Below, one piece after another: positions 7,907-13,945 of a stretch of DNA of 13,945 nucleotides. The DNA comes from a bacterium (GTDB lineage Bacteria > Hydrogenedentota > Hydrogenedentia > Hydrogenedentiales > SLHB01). A program made the translations under genes and the position numbers. The DNA lies in assembly GCA_024231375.1 (NCBI GenBank), contig JAAEQP010000464.1:1-13945 (forward strand). The letters run 5' to 3'. Numbering within the stretch: position 1 is the stretch's first letter; each line of letters starts with the position of its first letter. The notes below the pieces were generated by a model that saw only the letters and a program-made list of their open reading frames with translations, was not told the DNA's origin and did not search any database.

Positions 7907-9850
7907 ATGCGGGGTGGGGTATCTCGGGGAAAATCACAATCCATTCTGGCCTGCTTGGCCTGTGTCGCGCTCGTGGTGTGCGGATCGTCGTGCGCCACGA
8001 AAACCATGTGGACGCGATGGTCCAAAACGACGCCACCGGCCGATGGCGGCAACGACGGGCAGGGCGGGACGACGACCGTCGATACGGAGGTCCGTCTCAA
8101 GGACATTCAGTCGTCTCTCGCCAAGGTTCGGGTCACCCAGGAGGGGACCAAGTACTATCCTAACAAGACCCACCGCCGAATCCGCGTGCCCTTTGTGTAT
8201 AACCACGAGACGGGCGTCCCCAACCGTCCTATGCCGTGGTATCAGTCCCTTTCGGCGGCCGGCGAGCGCATCCAACTGGTGCGCGACCTGAATCAGCAGG
8301 TGCTGGACACCGACGAGGTGTTCATCGATTCGTTGGGAATCAAGAACCAGAATCTGGCTATGGTCCTGGACCGGATCAAGTTTCAGCAGGATGAGGCCCA
8401 TCGTGAGGCCGCGGCACTGCGCACGGCGCTGGCCCTGGCTCGAAAGAAGCTCACGGAGGTCGAGATCGAATTGGGCGGCGCCAAGTCTGAGAAACAGAAG
8501 GCCTACGACCAGGTTCAGAAGAGCGGGGACTGGGCCGACTTCGAGAAGCAGGTTGAAGCCCAGCGCACGTATAACGCCACCAAGAAGGCGTACGAAGAGG
8601 CCAAGGTGGCCTACGACACGGCCAAGGGCGAGTACGACGGTGTGGCGGCCCAACTCAGCGCGGTGGTGATGGCTTCGGCAGACCTGCAACGGCTGGCCGA
8701 AGACGCCATTCGCAACAACATTGGACAAGTCAACCAGCGATTCACGGTGTTCAATATGCGGCCTGCATCCGTGGTGGCATCGGAACGCAACCCCGTTTCT
8801 TACTCCATCACCGACCGCAAGTTCCTGGATAGCCTGGACCTGAACCAAGCCGCCATGGTGGCAGGTTCCATCATCGAGCCCGGCGTCATCGCGCTTGGTG
8901 TAGTGGATTCCATCGCGAAACGCGTCATCAAGAAGGACGGCGACACCGAGTTCACCTATTTCTCCGTGCCTGTACCCTACAACTTCTCCCGGCCTACGCT
9001 TGAAGGCGACAGTCCGGTTCAGAACCGGGTGCAGGTGCTTGTCAGCAACAACGGCAAGTACGAGTTCCATCTCAACGGATGGAATATCGATGCGGTCCAG
9101 GACGAGAAGATCGACTACAAGTCCTGCAACGAACCCACGGGCGAACTCTCCGCCGCCGTGCAGGCGGATGCAGGCGTATACAAAGCCGCCATAGCAGCGA
9201 ATCAGAATGTACAAATGGCCAAAGTCATGTCCGAGGCCATGAAATCGGGTGCTCAGCTCATCGGCGCTCCCTCGCTCACTACCGAAAGGGATGAAAAGGG
9301 CGCGACCATCACCGCGAGTCCACCGGCCAACGTGTCCGGGGACTACCGGTTTGTGTGGAAGGTCACGCACGAAGGCGGCGGGGATTCCGTCGCCAACACC
9401 AACGCGGGCGAACGCGTCGAGAAGCTGGCCATTTCGGCCGAGCAATTCCTGGGTACCAAGACGGTCACCGTCGAGGCCCGGGTCTCCTTCAACTCCATGC
9501 TCGGGCAACCTGGCGAGGTCACGCTCAAGGGCGTGCCGTTGGCCGCGCCCAAGGAGGTAAAGGAGGTCGACGAGACCAACACAGACACGGCTGCCTTCGA
9601 AGCCACGTTGGATCCGTCCCTTGACGCCTACAAGGAGCACTGCACGTTCAAATGGGTCCTGACCGATGCCAACGGCGAGGAGATTGACCTGGACGCGATC
9701 AAGGAAGAGACCGGCGCCAACCTCTCCCTCAAATGGAGCGATCTGGGGGACAGGACGACCGTGTCCGCCATTGTTCGGGTGACAGCGAACAAACGGCTTG
9801 GCGAGAAGTCGAAGCCCGCCCCATGCAGCAAGGATTCGGGTGAGTCATGA
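7907..9850 (+). CDS. Putative lipoprotein with coiled coil and two Ig-like C-terminal modules, unknown function
   Basis: I do not recognise this 647-residue protein. The N-terminus is basic then hydrophobic (ILACLACVALVVCGSSC), a lipoprotein-type signal with candidate lipidation cysteines C25 or, more typically placed, C29. A low-complexity Gly/Thr linker (about 41-60) follows. Residues about 145-270 are rich in Lys, Glu, Ala and Gln in heptad-like order and should form a long coiled coil. Residues 315-342 are hydrophobic (MVAGSIIEPGVIALGVV). The C-terminal part shows two similar beta-rich segments, about 455-545 and 560-640, each with an FxW or FKW core and alternating V/T strands, suggestive of Ig- or PKD-like domains. 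The ATG at 7907 is chosen because GGAGG (7895-7899) lies seven bases upstream; a GTG at 7889 lacks this. It is the first gene behind a strong promoter and is followed by two more lipoprotein genes, suggesting a shared envelope complex. Confidence 0.82.
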   Translation: MRGGVSRGKSQSILACLACVALVVCGSSCATKTMWTRWSKTTPPADGGNDGQGGTTTVDTEVRLKDIQSSLAKVRVTQEGTKYYPNKTHRRIRVPFVYNHETGVPNRPMPWYQSLSAAGERIQLVRDLNQQVLDTDEVFIDSLGIKNQNLAMVLDRIKFQQDEAHREAAALRTALALARKKLTEVEIELGGAKSEKQKAYDQVQKSGDWADFEKQVEAQRTYNATKKAYEEAKVAYDTAKGEYDGVAAQLSAVVMASADLQRLAEDAIRNNIGQVNQRFTVFNMRPASVVASERNPVSYSITDRKFLDSLDLNQAAMVAGSIIEPGVIALGVVDSIAKRVIKKDGDTEFTYFSVPVPYNFSRPTLEGDSPVQNRVQVLVSNNGKYEFHLNGWNIDAVQDEKIDYKSCNEPTGELSAAVQADAGVYKAAIAANQNVQMAKVMSEAMKSGAQLIGAPSLTTERDEKGATITASPPANVSGDYRFVWKVTHEGGGDSVANTNAGERVEKLAISAEQFLGTKTVTVEARVSFNSMLGQPGEVTLKGVPLAAPKEVKEVDETNTDTAAFEATLDPSLDAYKEHCTFKWVLTDANGEEIDLDAIKEETGANLSLKWSDLGDRTTVSAIVRVTANKRLGEKSKPAPCSKDSGES

Positions 9851-9882
9851 TGGCGCCGATTGCCGGCATGCGAGAGATCTGA
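9847..9882 (+). other. Possible 11-residue coupling ORF between the first two lipoprotein genes
   Basis: An ATG at 9847 overlaps the stop of the upstream gene in the ATGA arrangement and opens an 11-codon frame (MMAPIAGMREI) that stops at 9880-9882, two bases before the GTG proposed as the start of the next gene. It could pass ribosomes on by re-initiation, or mark a frameshift that cut off the true start of the next gene. It may also be chance. Confidence 0.3.
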
Positions 9883-9884
9883 CG

Positions 9885-10466
9885 GTGCGTAGCCCGCAGA
9901 CAGATCGATTCGCGCCGCGGCAGCGAGGCGCGCCTGCGCTGCTGGTGGCGTGGTGTTGCCTCTGTCTTTCGCTCTGCGGCTGTGTCTCGCTCTCAGAGGG
10001 TACGACGGTGGCCGACGGCCACATCCTCGTGCGGATTCCCCGGCAGTTGCACGTTGCGGTCGACCGTACGGAGGCCCGGTGGCGGACCGTGTTCCAGCGG
10101 GAGCCGCTGGCGTTTGCCAAGCTGCCGGGCGACGACGCGCCGTGGGTGTTCATTTACAGCGTCAACACGGGGGGCGGACCGTGGCTGCCGGCGAAGGGGC
10201 CGCTGAACGTTCCCCTGGACACGGACGGCTATTTCAACTTCACGTACATCTGCGAGGGCCATGACCCACGGGCGAACGTGAACTTCGAGGACATGAAGAT
10301 TGGAGACGTGTACGCGACCCGCTACTTCTTCCCGGTCGGCGTGCGGCCGGGCGAGTCGGAGCGGCTTTATGTGGTGGGCTTCTGCAAAGACAGCCCCATT
10401 GAATGGTACTGGTACCCGGAATTCACCGACATTGTGCGCAACATTCAGTTCACGCGGAATTCGTAG
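9885..10466 (+). CDS. Small putative lipoprotein, unknown function
   Basis: Not recognised. With the GTG at 9885 the product is 193 residues: a basic N-region, a hydrophobic core and a good lipobox LCGC with lipidation cysteine C33, then VSLSEG. The mature part has a beta-rich look, with NTGGGPWLPAKGPLN, a stretch of aromatic residues (YFNFTYICEG), and a C-terminus rich in Trp and Tyr (EWYWYPEF) ending VRNIQFTRNS. Two more cysteines are present in the mature domain (in YICEG and GFCKD) and could form a disulphide. The start is uncertain: the frame is open to 9798, but only the region from 9885 follows the previous stop, and a GAGAG sequence lies about eight bases upstream. It is 34 bp from the previous gene and 22 bp from the next, on the same strand, so it is probably part of the operon. 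Confidence 0.75.
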   Translation: MRSPQTDRFAPRQRGAPALLVAWCCLCLSLCGCVSLSEGTTVADGHILVRIPRQLHVAVDRTEARWRTVFQREPLAFAKLPGDDAPWVFIYSVNTGGGPWLPAKGPLNVPLDTDGYFNFTYICEGHDPRANVNFEDMKIGDVYATRYFFPVGVRPGESERLYVVGFCKDSPIEWYWYPEFTDIVRNIQFTRNS

Positions 10467-10488
10467 AACCGCGCGCAAGGAGAGAGCC

Positions 10489-10899
10489 ATGCGTCAACGT
10501 GCCGTCGCACTCGCACTGATCGTCACCATGCTGTTCGCCGCGAGCGGGTGTATCTCCGTCGCGAACGTGAAGCGCACGCCTATCGGCAACGGCAGGATGC
10601 AGTACGAGGTGGGGCTCATCGCCGTGACGCCCGAGGCGTCGGGGCCGGTGTCGCTCTTGCAGACAGGGAACGGCGACGCCCTGCAATTGCTGCCTCTCTT
10701 CCAATTCAGCAAGGACGACAACCGCATGGAGCGGTTCGCCGAGATCATCAAGAACGTCCAGGAGATGGACGCGATGATGAACAACCCTTCGGGCGACCAG
10801 CTCGGTTTCATGAACTACCAGAAGGAAGCGGAGAAGATCCTTCGCGAGGTCGGCCGCAACCAGCTCCAAGGGGCGACGCGACTGCCGCTGTCCCGGTAG
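10489..10899 (+). CDS. Small putative lipoprotein, unknown function
   Basis: Not recognised. The 136-residue product starts at the ATG at 10489 with AAGGAG six bases upstream. It has a clear lipoprotein signal: basic MRQR, a hydrophobic core, and lipobox ASGC with lipidation cysteine C21. A short beta-rich part follows (RMQYEVGLIAVTPEA), then a mainly helical C-terminal half (about 77-126: DDNRMERFAEIIKNVQEM ... NYQKEAEKILREVGRNQ). The helical half could pack against the coiled coil of the first protein in the operon, but that is speculation. The frame is open upstream through the preceding gene without a ribosome site, so the longer version is not credible. Confidence 0.8.
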   Translation: MRQRAVALALIVTMLFAASGCISVANVKRTPIGNGRMQYEVGLIAVTPEASGPVSLLQTGNGDALQLLPLFQFSKDDNRMERFAEIIKNVQEMDAMMNNPSGDQLGFMNYQKEAEKILREVGRNQLQGATRLPLSR

Positions 10900-10939
10900 T
10901 CTGCCGCGGCGCAACGCAACCAGCAGGGAGGGGCAAACG

Positions 10940-11122
10940 ATGGCCAACGAGGTGAAACAACTCGTGGACCGCATCATCGAGAAGGGCGTCTACACCCGCG
11001 AAGATCATGCATCACTGGAGCTGCTCATATGGGCGGATGGGGTTGTGGACGAAGCCGAGAAGGCTCAGCTCAGGAGACTGTCGCACGCCATTCAGAGCGG
11101 AGCGGTCATCGTCGGCTGGTGA
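10940..11122 (+). CDS. 60-residue protein resembling part of a TerB-like helical domain
   Basis: Function unknown. The product begins MANEVKQLVDRIIEKGVYTREDHASLELLI, then WADGVVDEAEKAQLRRL. The ADG-V-x-E-x-E-x4-L pattern is the acidic, metal-binding-like helix-loop-helix typical of TerB and related tellurite-resistance-like domains. At 60 residues it would be only part of that roughly 120-150 residue fold, so it may be a short stand-alone variant. It has no signal peptide and should be cytoplasmic, unlike its three upstream neighbours. The ATG at 10940 has GGGAGGGG about seven bases upstream. The 40-bp gap suggests it is the last gene of the lipoprotein operon. The TerB link is from motif resemblance only. 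Confidence 0.72.
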   Translation: MANEVKQLVDRIIEKGVYTREDHASLELLIWADGVVDEAEKAQLRRLSHAIQSGAVIVGW

Positions 11123-11147
11123 GGTTGATCGAACTCCTCCTCCGACG
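11110..11147 (+). terminator. Possible terminator or 3' stem of the lipoprotein operon
   Basis: CGTCGG (11110-11115) pairs with CCGACG (11142-11147), and an inner imperfect stem (GAGGTT with AACTC) closes a small loop. It overlaps the stop codon of the 60-residue protein. There is no clean T-run downstream (TGCTCTTGTG), so intrinsic termination would be weak. A second hairpin of 7 bp, GGCAGGG/CCCTGCC, lies at 11214-11232. Confidence 0.35.
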
Positions 11148-11498
11148 AAGTGCTCTTGTGTAGTCTTCTGCCTTTCTACGTGGACTCGGTCGCACCATGA
11201 GAACTGGCCTGAGGGCAGGGGATCGCCCTGCCAATTGGCTATACCGACCATCGGCCTCGCGGTCTTTCGCTATCCCGCCCGCTCTCCTCACGCCCCGGAA
11301 TATGGTGTTCCCGCATGCATGTTCCCCCAATAGATGGTACAAACAAGGTAGAAGATTGGCCGGAATTGACGAAAGGAGCAGGCGGGCAGGATAACTATTG
11401 ACAAAAGGTCGTTCGCGGGGGGTAAAATACTGAATAGATGTCCAGTATATGGCTGGCGACATGCGGGACGTCGGCCACGGTGCGAAAGGATACACAGT
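11123..11498 (+). promoter_or_regulatory. Gene-less stretch with tandem promoter candidates upstream of the 66-residue protein
   Basis: No convincing gene is present on either strand. At 11398-11403 is a perfect TTGACA, followed after 19 bases by TAAAAT (11423-11428), five of six to the -10 consensus; the spacing is slightly long. A second pair, TTGACG (11366-11371) with GATAAC (11390-11395) at 18 bases, lies just upstream. Transcription from the nearer pair would start about 65 bases ahead of the ATG at 11499. A perfect 7-bp hairpin with a 5-base loop is at 11214-11232. The rest (about 11150-11360) shows nothing I can name. Confidence 0.5.
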
Positions 11499-11699
11499 AT
11501 GGCCTCACCGAATTACTTGTTCGACATGAAGCCCTTCGACACGCACGAGCTTCGAAGCAGGCGGTTCCGCCGGTTGCCTCCCAGGCTGCAGGAGGCCTTC
11601 GGCCGGCTCAAGAACGCCATGGACGCGCTTCCCCAGGACGAATATCACGATCGCCAACGCGCGTGCGAGGACTTTGAGCGGCGGGTCCAGGCTCGTTAG
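11499..11699 (+). CDS. Small basic protein, unknown function
   Basis: Not recognised. The 66-residue product starts MASPNYLFDMKPFDTHELRS and is mainly helical and arginine-rich, with charged heptad-like segments (LQEAFGRLKNAMDALPQDEY ... RACEDFERRVQAR). It has no signal peptide or membrane segment, so it should be cytoplasmic. Support for it being a real gene comes from AAAGGA eight bases before the ATG and from the promoter-like pair about 70-100 bases upstream. No neighbour explains its role; it could be a small regulatory or nucleic-acid-associated protein. A chance reading frame in high-GC DNA remains possible. Confidence 0.55.
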   Translation: MASPNYLFDMKPFDTHELRSRRFRRLPPRLQEAFGRLKNAMDALPQDEYHDRQRACEDFERRVQAR

Positions 11700-12049
11700 G
11701 TCGGCGCGTTGCGCGGGCCACGGTGCAGGCCTGTGCGGATGCGCGTGCGAACGTCATTGTTTCTGGCGCAAGAACCCACTCTCCCGCGGGAGCGCACTCG
11801 CAGTACTCCTAAGCGCTTCCGCGGGGCGGTTGCGGTTCCCGAGCGTGGCGATTCCGCCGTCCCTACGGGACTCGTCGTGGACAGGTGCCGCCTGTCCCAG
11901 GAATGAATTCCTGGGCAATCTTCGGGTCGTCCCTTCCGGGACTCAGCAAGAGCGTCCGCTCGCAATTCAGTGCGATTTGGCGCTACACCTCAGACGCGAA
12001 ATGGGGCCTTTCCGGCCGTCTCCACACAGTCCCTTCATCGCATCCGCCG
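11700..12049. other. Gene-less stretch, occupied mostly by a hairpin-rich repeat
   Basis: I see no credible gene on either strand. Short open frames here are arginine- and serine-rich and arise from the repeat. The stretch from 11781 to 11961 is a series of hairpins described separately. The remaining flanks (11700-11780 and 11962-12049) show nothing specific. Confidence 0.6.
11781..11961. repeat. Hairpin array, REP-like intergenic element
   Basis: Six short inverted repeats follow each other: CTCCCGCGGGAG (11781-11792); GTCCC-TAC-GGGAC (11859-11871); GGACAGG-TGCCG-CCTGTCC (11879-11897); CCCAGGAAT-GA-ATTCCTGGG (11896-11915); GTCCC-TTCC-GGGAC (11929-11942); GAGCG-TC-CGCTC (11950-11961). The third and fourth overlap by two bases. 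The pairing of a CCCAGG/CCTGGG stem with nearby GTCCC/GGGAC stems is, from memory, a recurring intergenic element in several bacterial phyla that is often mis-annotated as small proteins. Copy number in this genome cannot be judged from one window. Confidence 0.6.
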
Positions 12050-13675
12050 CTACTCCGCGGCGATGGCCATGCCTCCCAGGACGTTGATGCCGTACCCCGC
12101 CGGGCCTGACACCCACCAGGGCACATCGCCGTTGGCGACGCGAACCGCGTACCGCGCGTCGTCGCGGAGCCGTTCCGACGCATCGGGCAACCACAAGCCG
12201 ACGAGCGCGGGACCAGCGTGCTGCGGCGCGGGTACGGTGGCGGTGACGGTGTGGGTAAGCGGCGCAAACGTCTCGTCGCCGGGGACGTGGGGCTGCCAGT
12301 CGCGGGGGGAGACGTCCTTGAGTTGAACCGCGTTCACGGTACCGTCGGCGGCGATGAAGGCCAGGTACACGGGACGGGGGTTGTGGATGGTGGCGAAGCC
12401 GCGGTTGATGAACTCTATCTCCAGGTCGAATGACTCCCCGCTCTTGACCTGTTCGGGAAAGCGCGCGCGCTGCAACTCGATGCGGTAGCCGAGGTGATCG
12501 CGAATGTACTCGAATTCCGTCCGGGGCACAGGTGCGCCGTCCGCATCCAGGAAGTAGCTGTTCGAAGCGGGCAGACCGGCCTCCCCCACTTGGTCCTGGG
12601 TCAACGCGGTCCGTTTCCACAGATCGACGGAGAAGGGCTTGCCCTCGCGTTCCGAGAAGCTGTGGGCAATGCTGAAGGTGCTGTAGTGATGGAGCCGCAT
12701 GCGGACGGCAGCCCGGAGCCCTTCCACGACCCCGCCTTGGTCGCTCCAGAACAGTTCGCCGTCTACGGGCAGGTAGGGACTTTCGACTGTCATATAGTCG
12801 AACTCGGGGTTGCCGGGATTGGAGAAATGGGGTGGTTCGGTCCAAGTGCCGCCGCAGTTGTTGTGGGCCAGAAACCCGTCGTTGTGGAACCCGATGCGGG
12901 CGTGGGGCGCGGCGGTGAAGGCCGAGTCGCCATCGAGAATCCGATACGCGTCGATGGCCGGGTCTTCGAGCACCCAGCGCTTGTACTTGGGTACACGGAC
13001 CTGAGTGAATCCCCCTAGCGGGAGAGTCTCGATCAGCTTGGCGGTGATGGCGGCAAGGTTGGCGTGGTCCTTCTCGATACCTTTCGCGGAACTGTGCCAT
13101 TCCCCCCACGCCCCGACGAATCCCGCCTGGAGCACATAGATGACGTCGCGGTTCGCCTCAATGACGGGCGCCAACTGATCCATGTGTCCGAGGATGGTGT
13201 CGACATCGGGGCCGGGAGACTTGCCCATGGTTCTTTCGTAGGCGAACCGCAACAGCGCCTTCACGCCAGCCTGGCGCGCGCGGTCCAGGCTTCGCTGAAG
13301 CAGCGCGACCTTGGCATCGGTCAGGGGCCGGTCCGTGAACTGGTCGAGGTAGCAGTACATCTGGGCGATGGTGAGACCGTCGGACTCGTACCGCGCCGCG
13401 TCGAGGTACAGCCAATCGTCGGTGTAGCCCGCCGAAACGCGGCCTTTGAGGTGGTGGGCCGGGCCTCCCGGGGCACCGGGCGCTTCCGCGATCTTGGTTT
13501 CGATGCGTAGGCCTCGCTCGGGATTGCGGAGCCCGTCACGGCCGCCCGGGTCGGTGGGGCGAATGCCTCGGTAGACAATCTCGCGCGTATCTGTTTCCTC
13601 GGCGGATGCAGGGAAGAGTCCGAGACACATCCCAACAAGAGCGAGCATGGCGCCCGCGGCACTAAAGGAGTTCAT
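12050..13675 (-). CDS. Secreted DUF4874/DUF4832 protein, putative polysaccharide-active
   Basis: A 541-residue exported protein of a family found in polysaccharide-related settings; no activity is established to my knowledge. The ATG at 13673-13675 has GGAGGG eight bases upstream and is followed by a classical signal peptide with cleavage after ASA (residues 23-25). The frame is open to 13759 but without support. The N-terminal domain (about 35-225) has the DUF4874 opening LRNPERGLR (49-57) and a TIM-barrel-like look with VLQAGFVGAWGEWHSS (181-196), where the aromatic-rich GAWGEW loop may be an active-site edge. The DUF4832 domain follows (about 226-440: VRVPKYKRW, RIGFHNDGFLAHNN, and EFINRGFATIHNPRPVYLAF near its end). 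A final beta-rich part runs to residue 541, with ALVGLWLPDASERL and RYAVRVANGDV. It stands alone on the minus strand, flanked on both sides by repeat elements. Domain names are from motif recall. Confidence 0.85.
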   Translation of the reverse strand: MNSFSAAGAMLALVGMCLGLFPASAEETDTREIVYRGIRPTDPGGRDGLRNPERGLRIETKIAEAPGAPGGPAHHLKGRVSAGYTDDWLYLDAARYESDGLTIAQMYCYLDQFTDRPLTDAKVALLQRSLDRARQAGVKALLRFAYERTMGKSPGPDVDTILGHMDQLAPVIEANRDVIYVLQAGFVGAWGEWHSSAKGIEKDHANLAAITAKLIETLPLGGFTQVRVPKYKRWVLEDPAIDAYRILDGDSAFTAAPHARIGFHNDGFLAHNNCGGTWTEPPHFSNPGNPEFDYMTVESPYLPVDGELFWSDQGGVVEGLRAAVRMRLHHYSTFSIAHSFSEREGKPFSVDLWKRTALTQDQVGEAGLPASNSYFLDADGAPVPRTEFEYIRDHLGYRIELQRARFPEQVKSGESFDLEIEFINRGFATIHNPRPVYLAFIAADGTVNAVQLKDVSPRDWQPHVPGDETFAPLTHTVTATVPAPQHAGPALVGLWLPDASERLRDDARYAVRVANGDVPWWVSGPAGYGINVLGGMAIAAE

Positions 13676-13754
13676 CTGCGGAACCCTCCAGGTGGTTGTA
13701 GAAGACTTAGCGCGGCATAGCCGCAACCAAAGCAGGACAGATTGACCCATCCCC

Positions 13755-13835
13755 GTCATCCTGAACGAAGTGAAGGATCTCGTTTCTCCGGCGACTATTC
13801 GGGAGTGCGAGATCCTTCGCGTTGCTCAGGATGAC
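13755..13835. repeat. Inverted-repeat element with 28-bp arms
   Basis: The arm at 13755-13782 (starts GTCATCCTGA, ends AGGATCTCG) is the reverse complement of 13808-13835 at 24 of 28 positions, with a 25-base loop. A transcript would fold into one long hairpin. The arm sequence matches, from memory, an interspersed repeat seen in many bacterial genomes. No transposase gene or clear target duplication is visible, so a MITE-like origin is only a possibility. Confidence 0.75.
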
Positions 13836-13875
13836 GGAGGGAGCACACTCCCGGCATCCCGCACACACACTCCAT

Positions 13876-13903
13876 GTCATCCCGAGCGAAGTCGAGGGAT
13901 CTC
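13876..13903. repeat. Additional single copy of the repeat arm
   Basis: This 28-base stretch (starts GTCATCCCGA, ends GGGATCTC) is a diverged direct copy of the arm at 13755-13782. Between the two units is a small stem GGGAG-CACA-CTCCC at 13839-13852. A partner arm may lie beyond the window edge. Confidence 0.65.
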
Positions 13904-13945
13904 TTGCCCCAGCAACTGCTCTGGAGCGCGGGCCTCGGCGTCTAC

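Noticed and set aside
7934..9640. Minus-strand open frame of 568 codons opposite the coiled-coil lipoprotein
   Set aside because: Long antisense frames are common in high-GC DNA; the plus strand has promoter, ribosome site and lipoprotein signal, and this frame has no motif.
11106..11495. Minus-strand open frame of 129 codons in the gap before the 66-residue protein
   Set aside because: No ribosome site, Arg/Pro/Ser-rich, no recognisable domain, and it overlaps the end of the operon and the promoter candidates.
11781..11961. CRISPR array
   Set aside because: The repeated stems differ in sequence and length, and there is no constant repeat with regular spacers.
11674..12109. Several short plus-strand frames giving peptides such as SWAIFGSSLPGLS
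   Set aside because: They read through the hairpin array; this kind of peptide is a familiar product of mis-annotated repeats.

Overview
The window is high-GC bacterial chromosomal DNA with short gaps and strong GGAGG-type ribosome binding sites. The gene set (an orphan prepilin-type H-x(n)-DG protein, a DUF4874/DUF4832 protein, a GH30 enzyme beside a sugar-binding protein, many unique lipoproteins, hairpin-rich repeats between genes) resembles Planctomycetota and related lineages such as Hydrogenedentota. That placement is an inference from gene content and is not proven by a marker gene.

Region by region: 1-776 is the 3' part of a class II fumarase. Convergent to it, and sharing a CTAG at the stop codons, is a two-gene minus-strand operon: a GH30 glycosidase (2117-3481) followed 15 bp later by an extracellular solute-binding protein of the sugar ABC type (773-2101), with no permease in view. 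Divergent from the glycosidase is a 525-residue regulator (3656-5233) made of a zinc ribbon, an MshEN-type c-di-GMP-binding domain and an HDOD domain. Convergent with it is a prepilin-like protein (5270-6229). An L-lactate dehydrogenase (6442-7410) and a 64-residue membrane protein (7500-7694) follow.

From about 7768 to 11122 lies a tightly spaced plus-strand gene set: a near-consensus extended -10 promoter, a leader with a clean 10-bp stem hairpin, a 647-residue coiled-coil lipoprotein with two Ig-like C-terminal modules, two more small lipoproteins and a 60-residue protein resembling part of TerB. I recognise no known system here, and it is the best candidate for an undescribed cell-envelope assembly. 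A 66-residue protein with its own promoter follows (11499-11699). A hairpin array (11781-11961), a DUF4874/DUF4832 secreted protein on the minus strand (12050-13675) and an inverted-repeat element with an extra copy (13755-13903) close the window.

Functionally the window mixes central metabolism (fumarase, lactate dehydrogenase), extracellular polysaccharide use (GH30, solute-binding protein, DUF4874/DUF4832), second-messenger signalling (MshEN-HDOD) and envelope biology. No tRNA, rRNA, CRISPR array, transposase or phage gene was seen.
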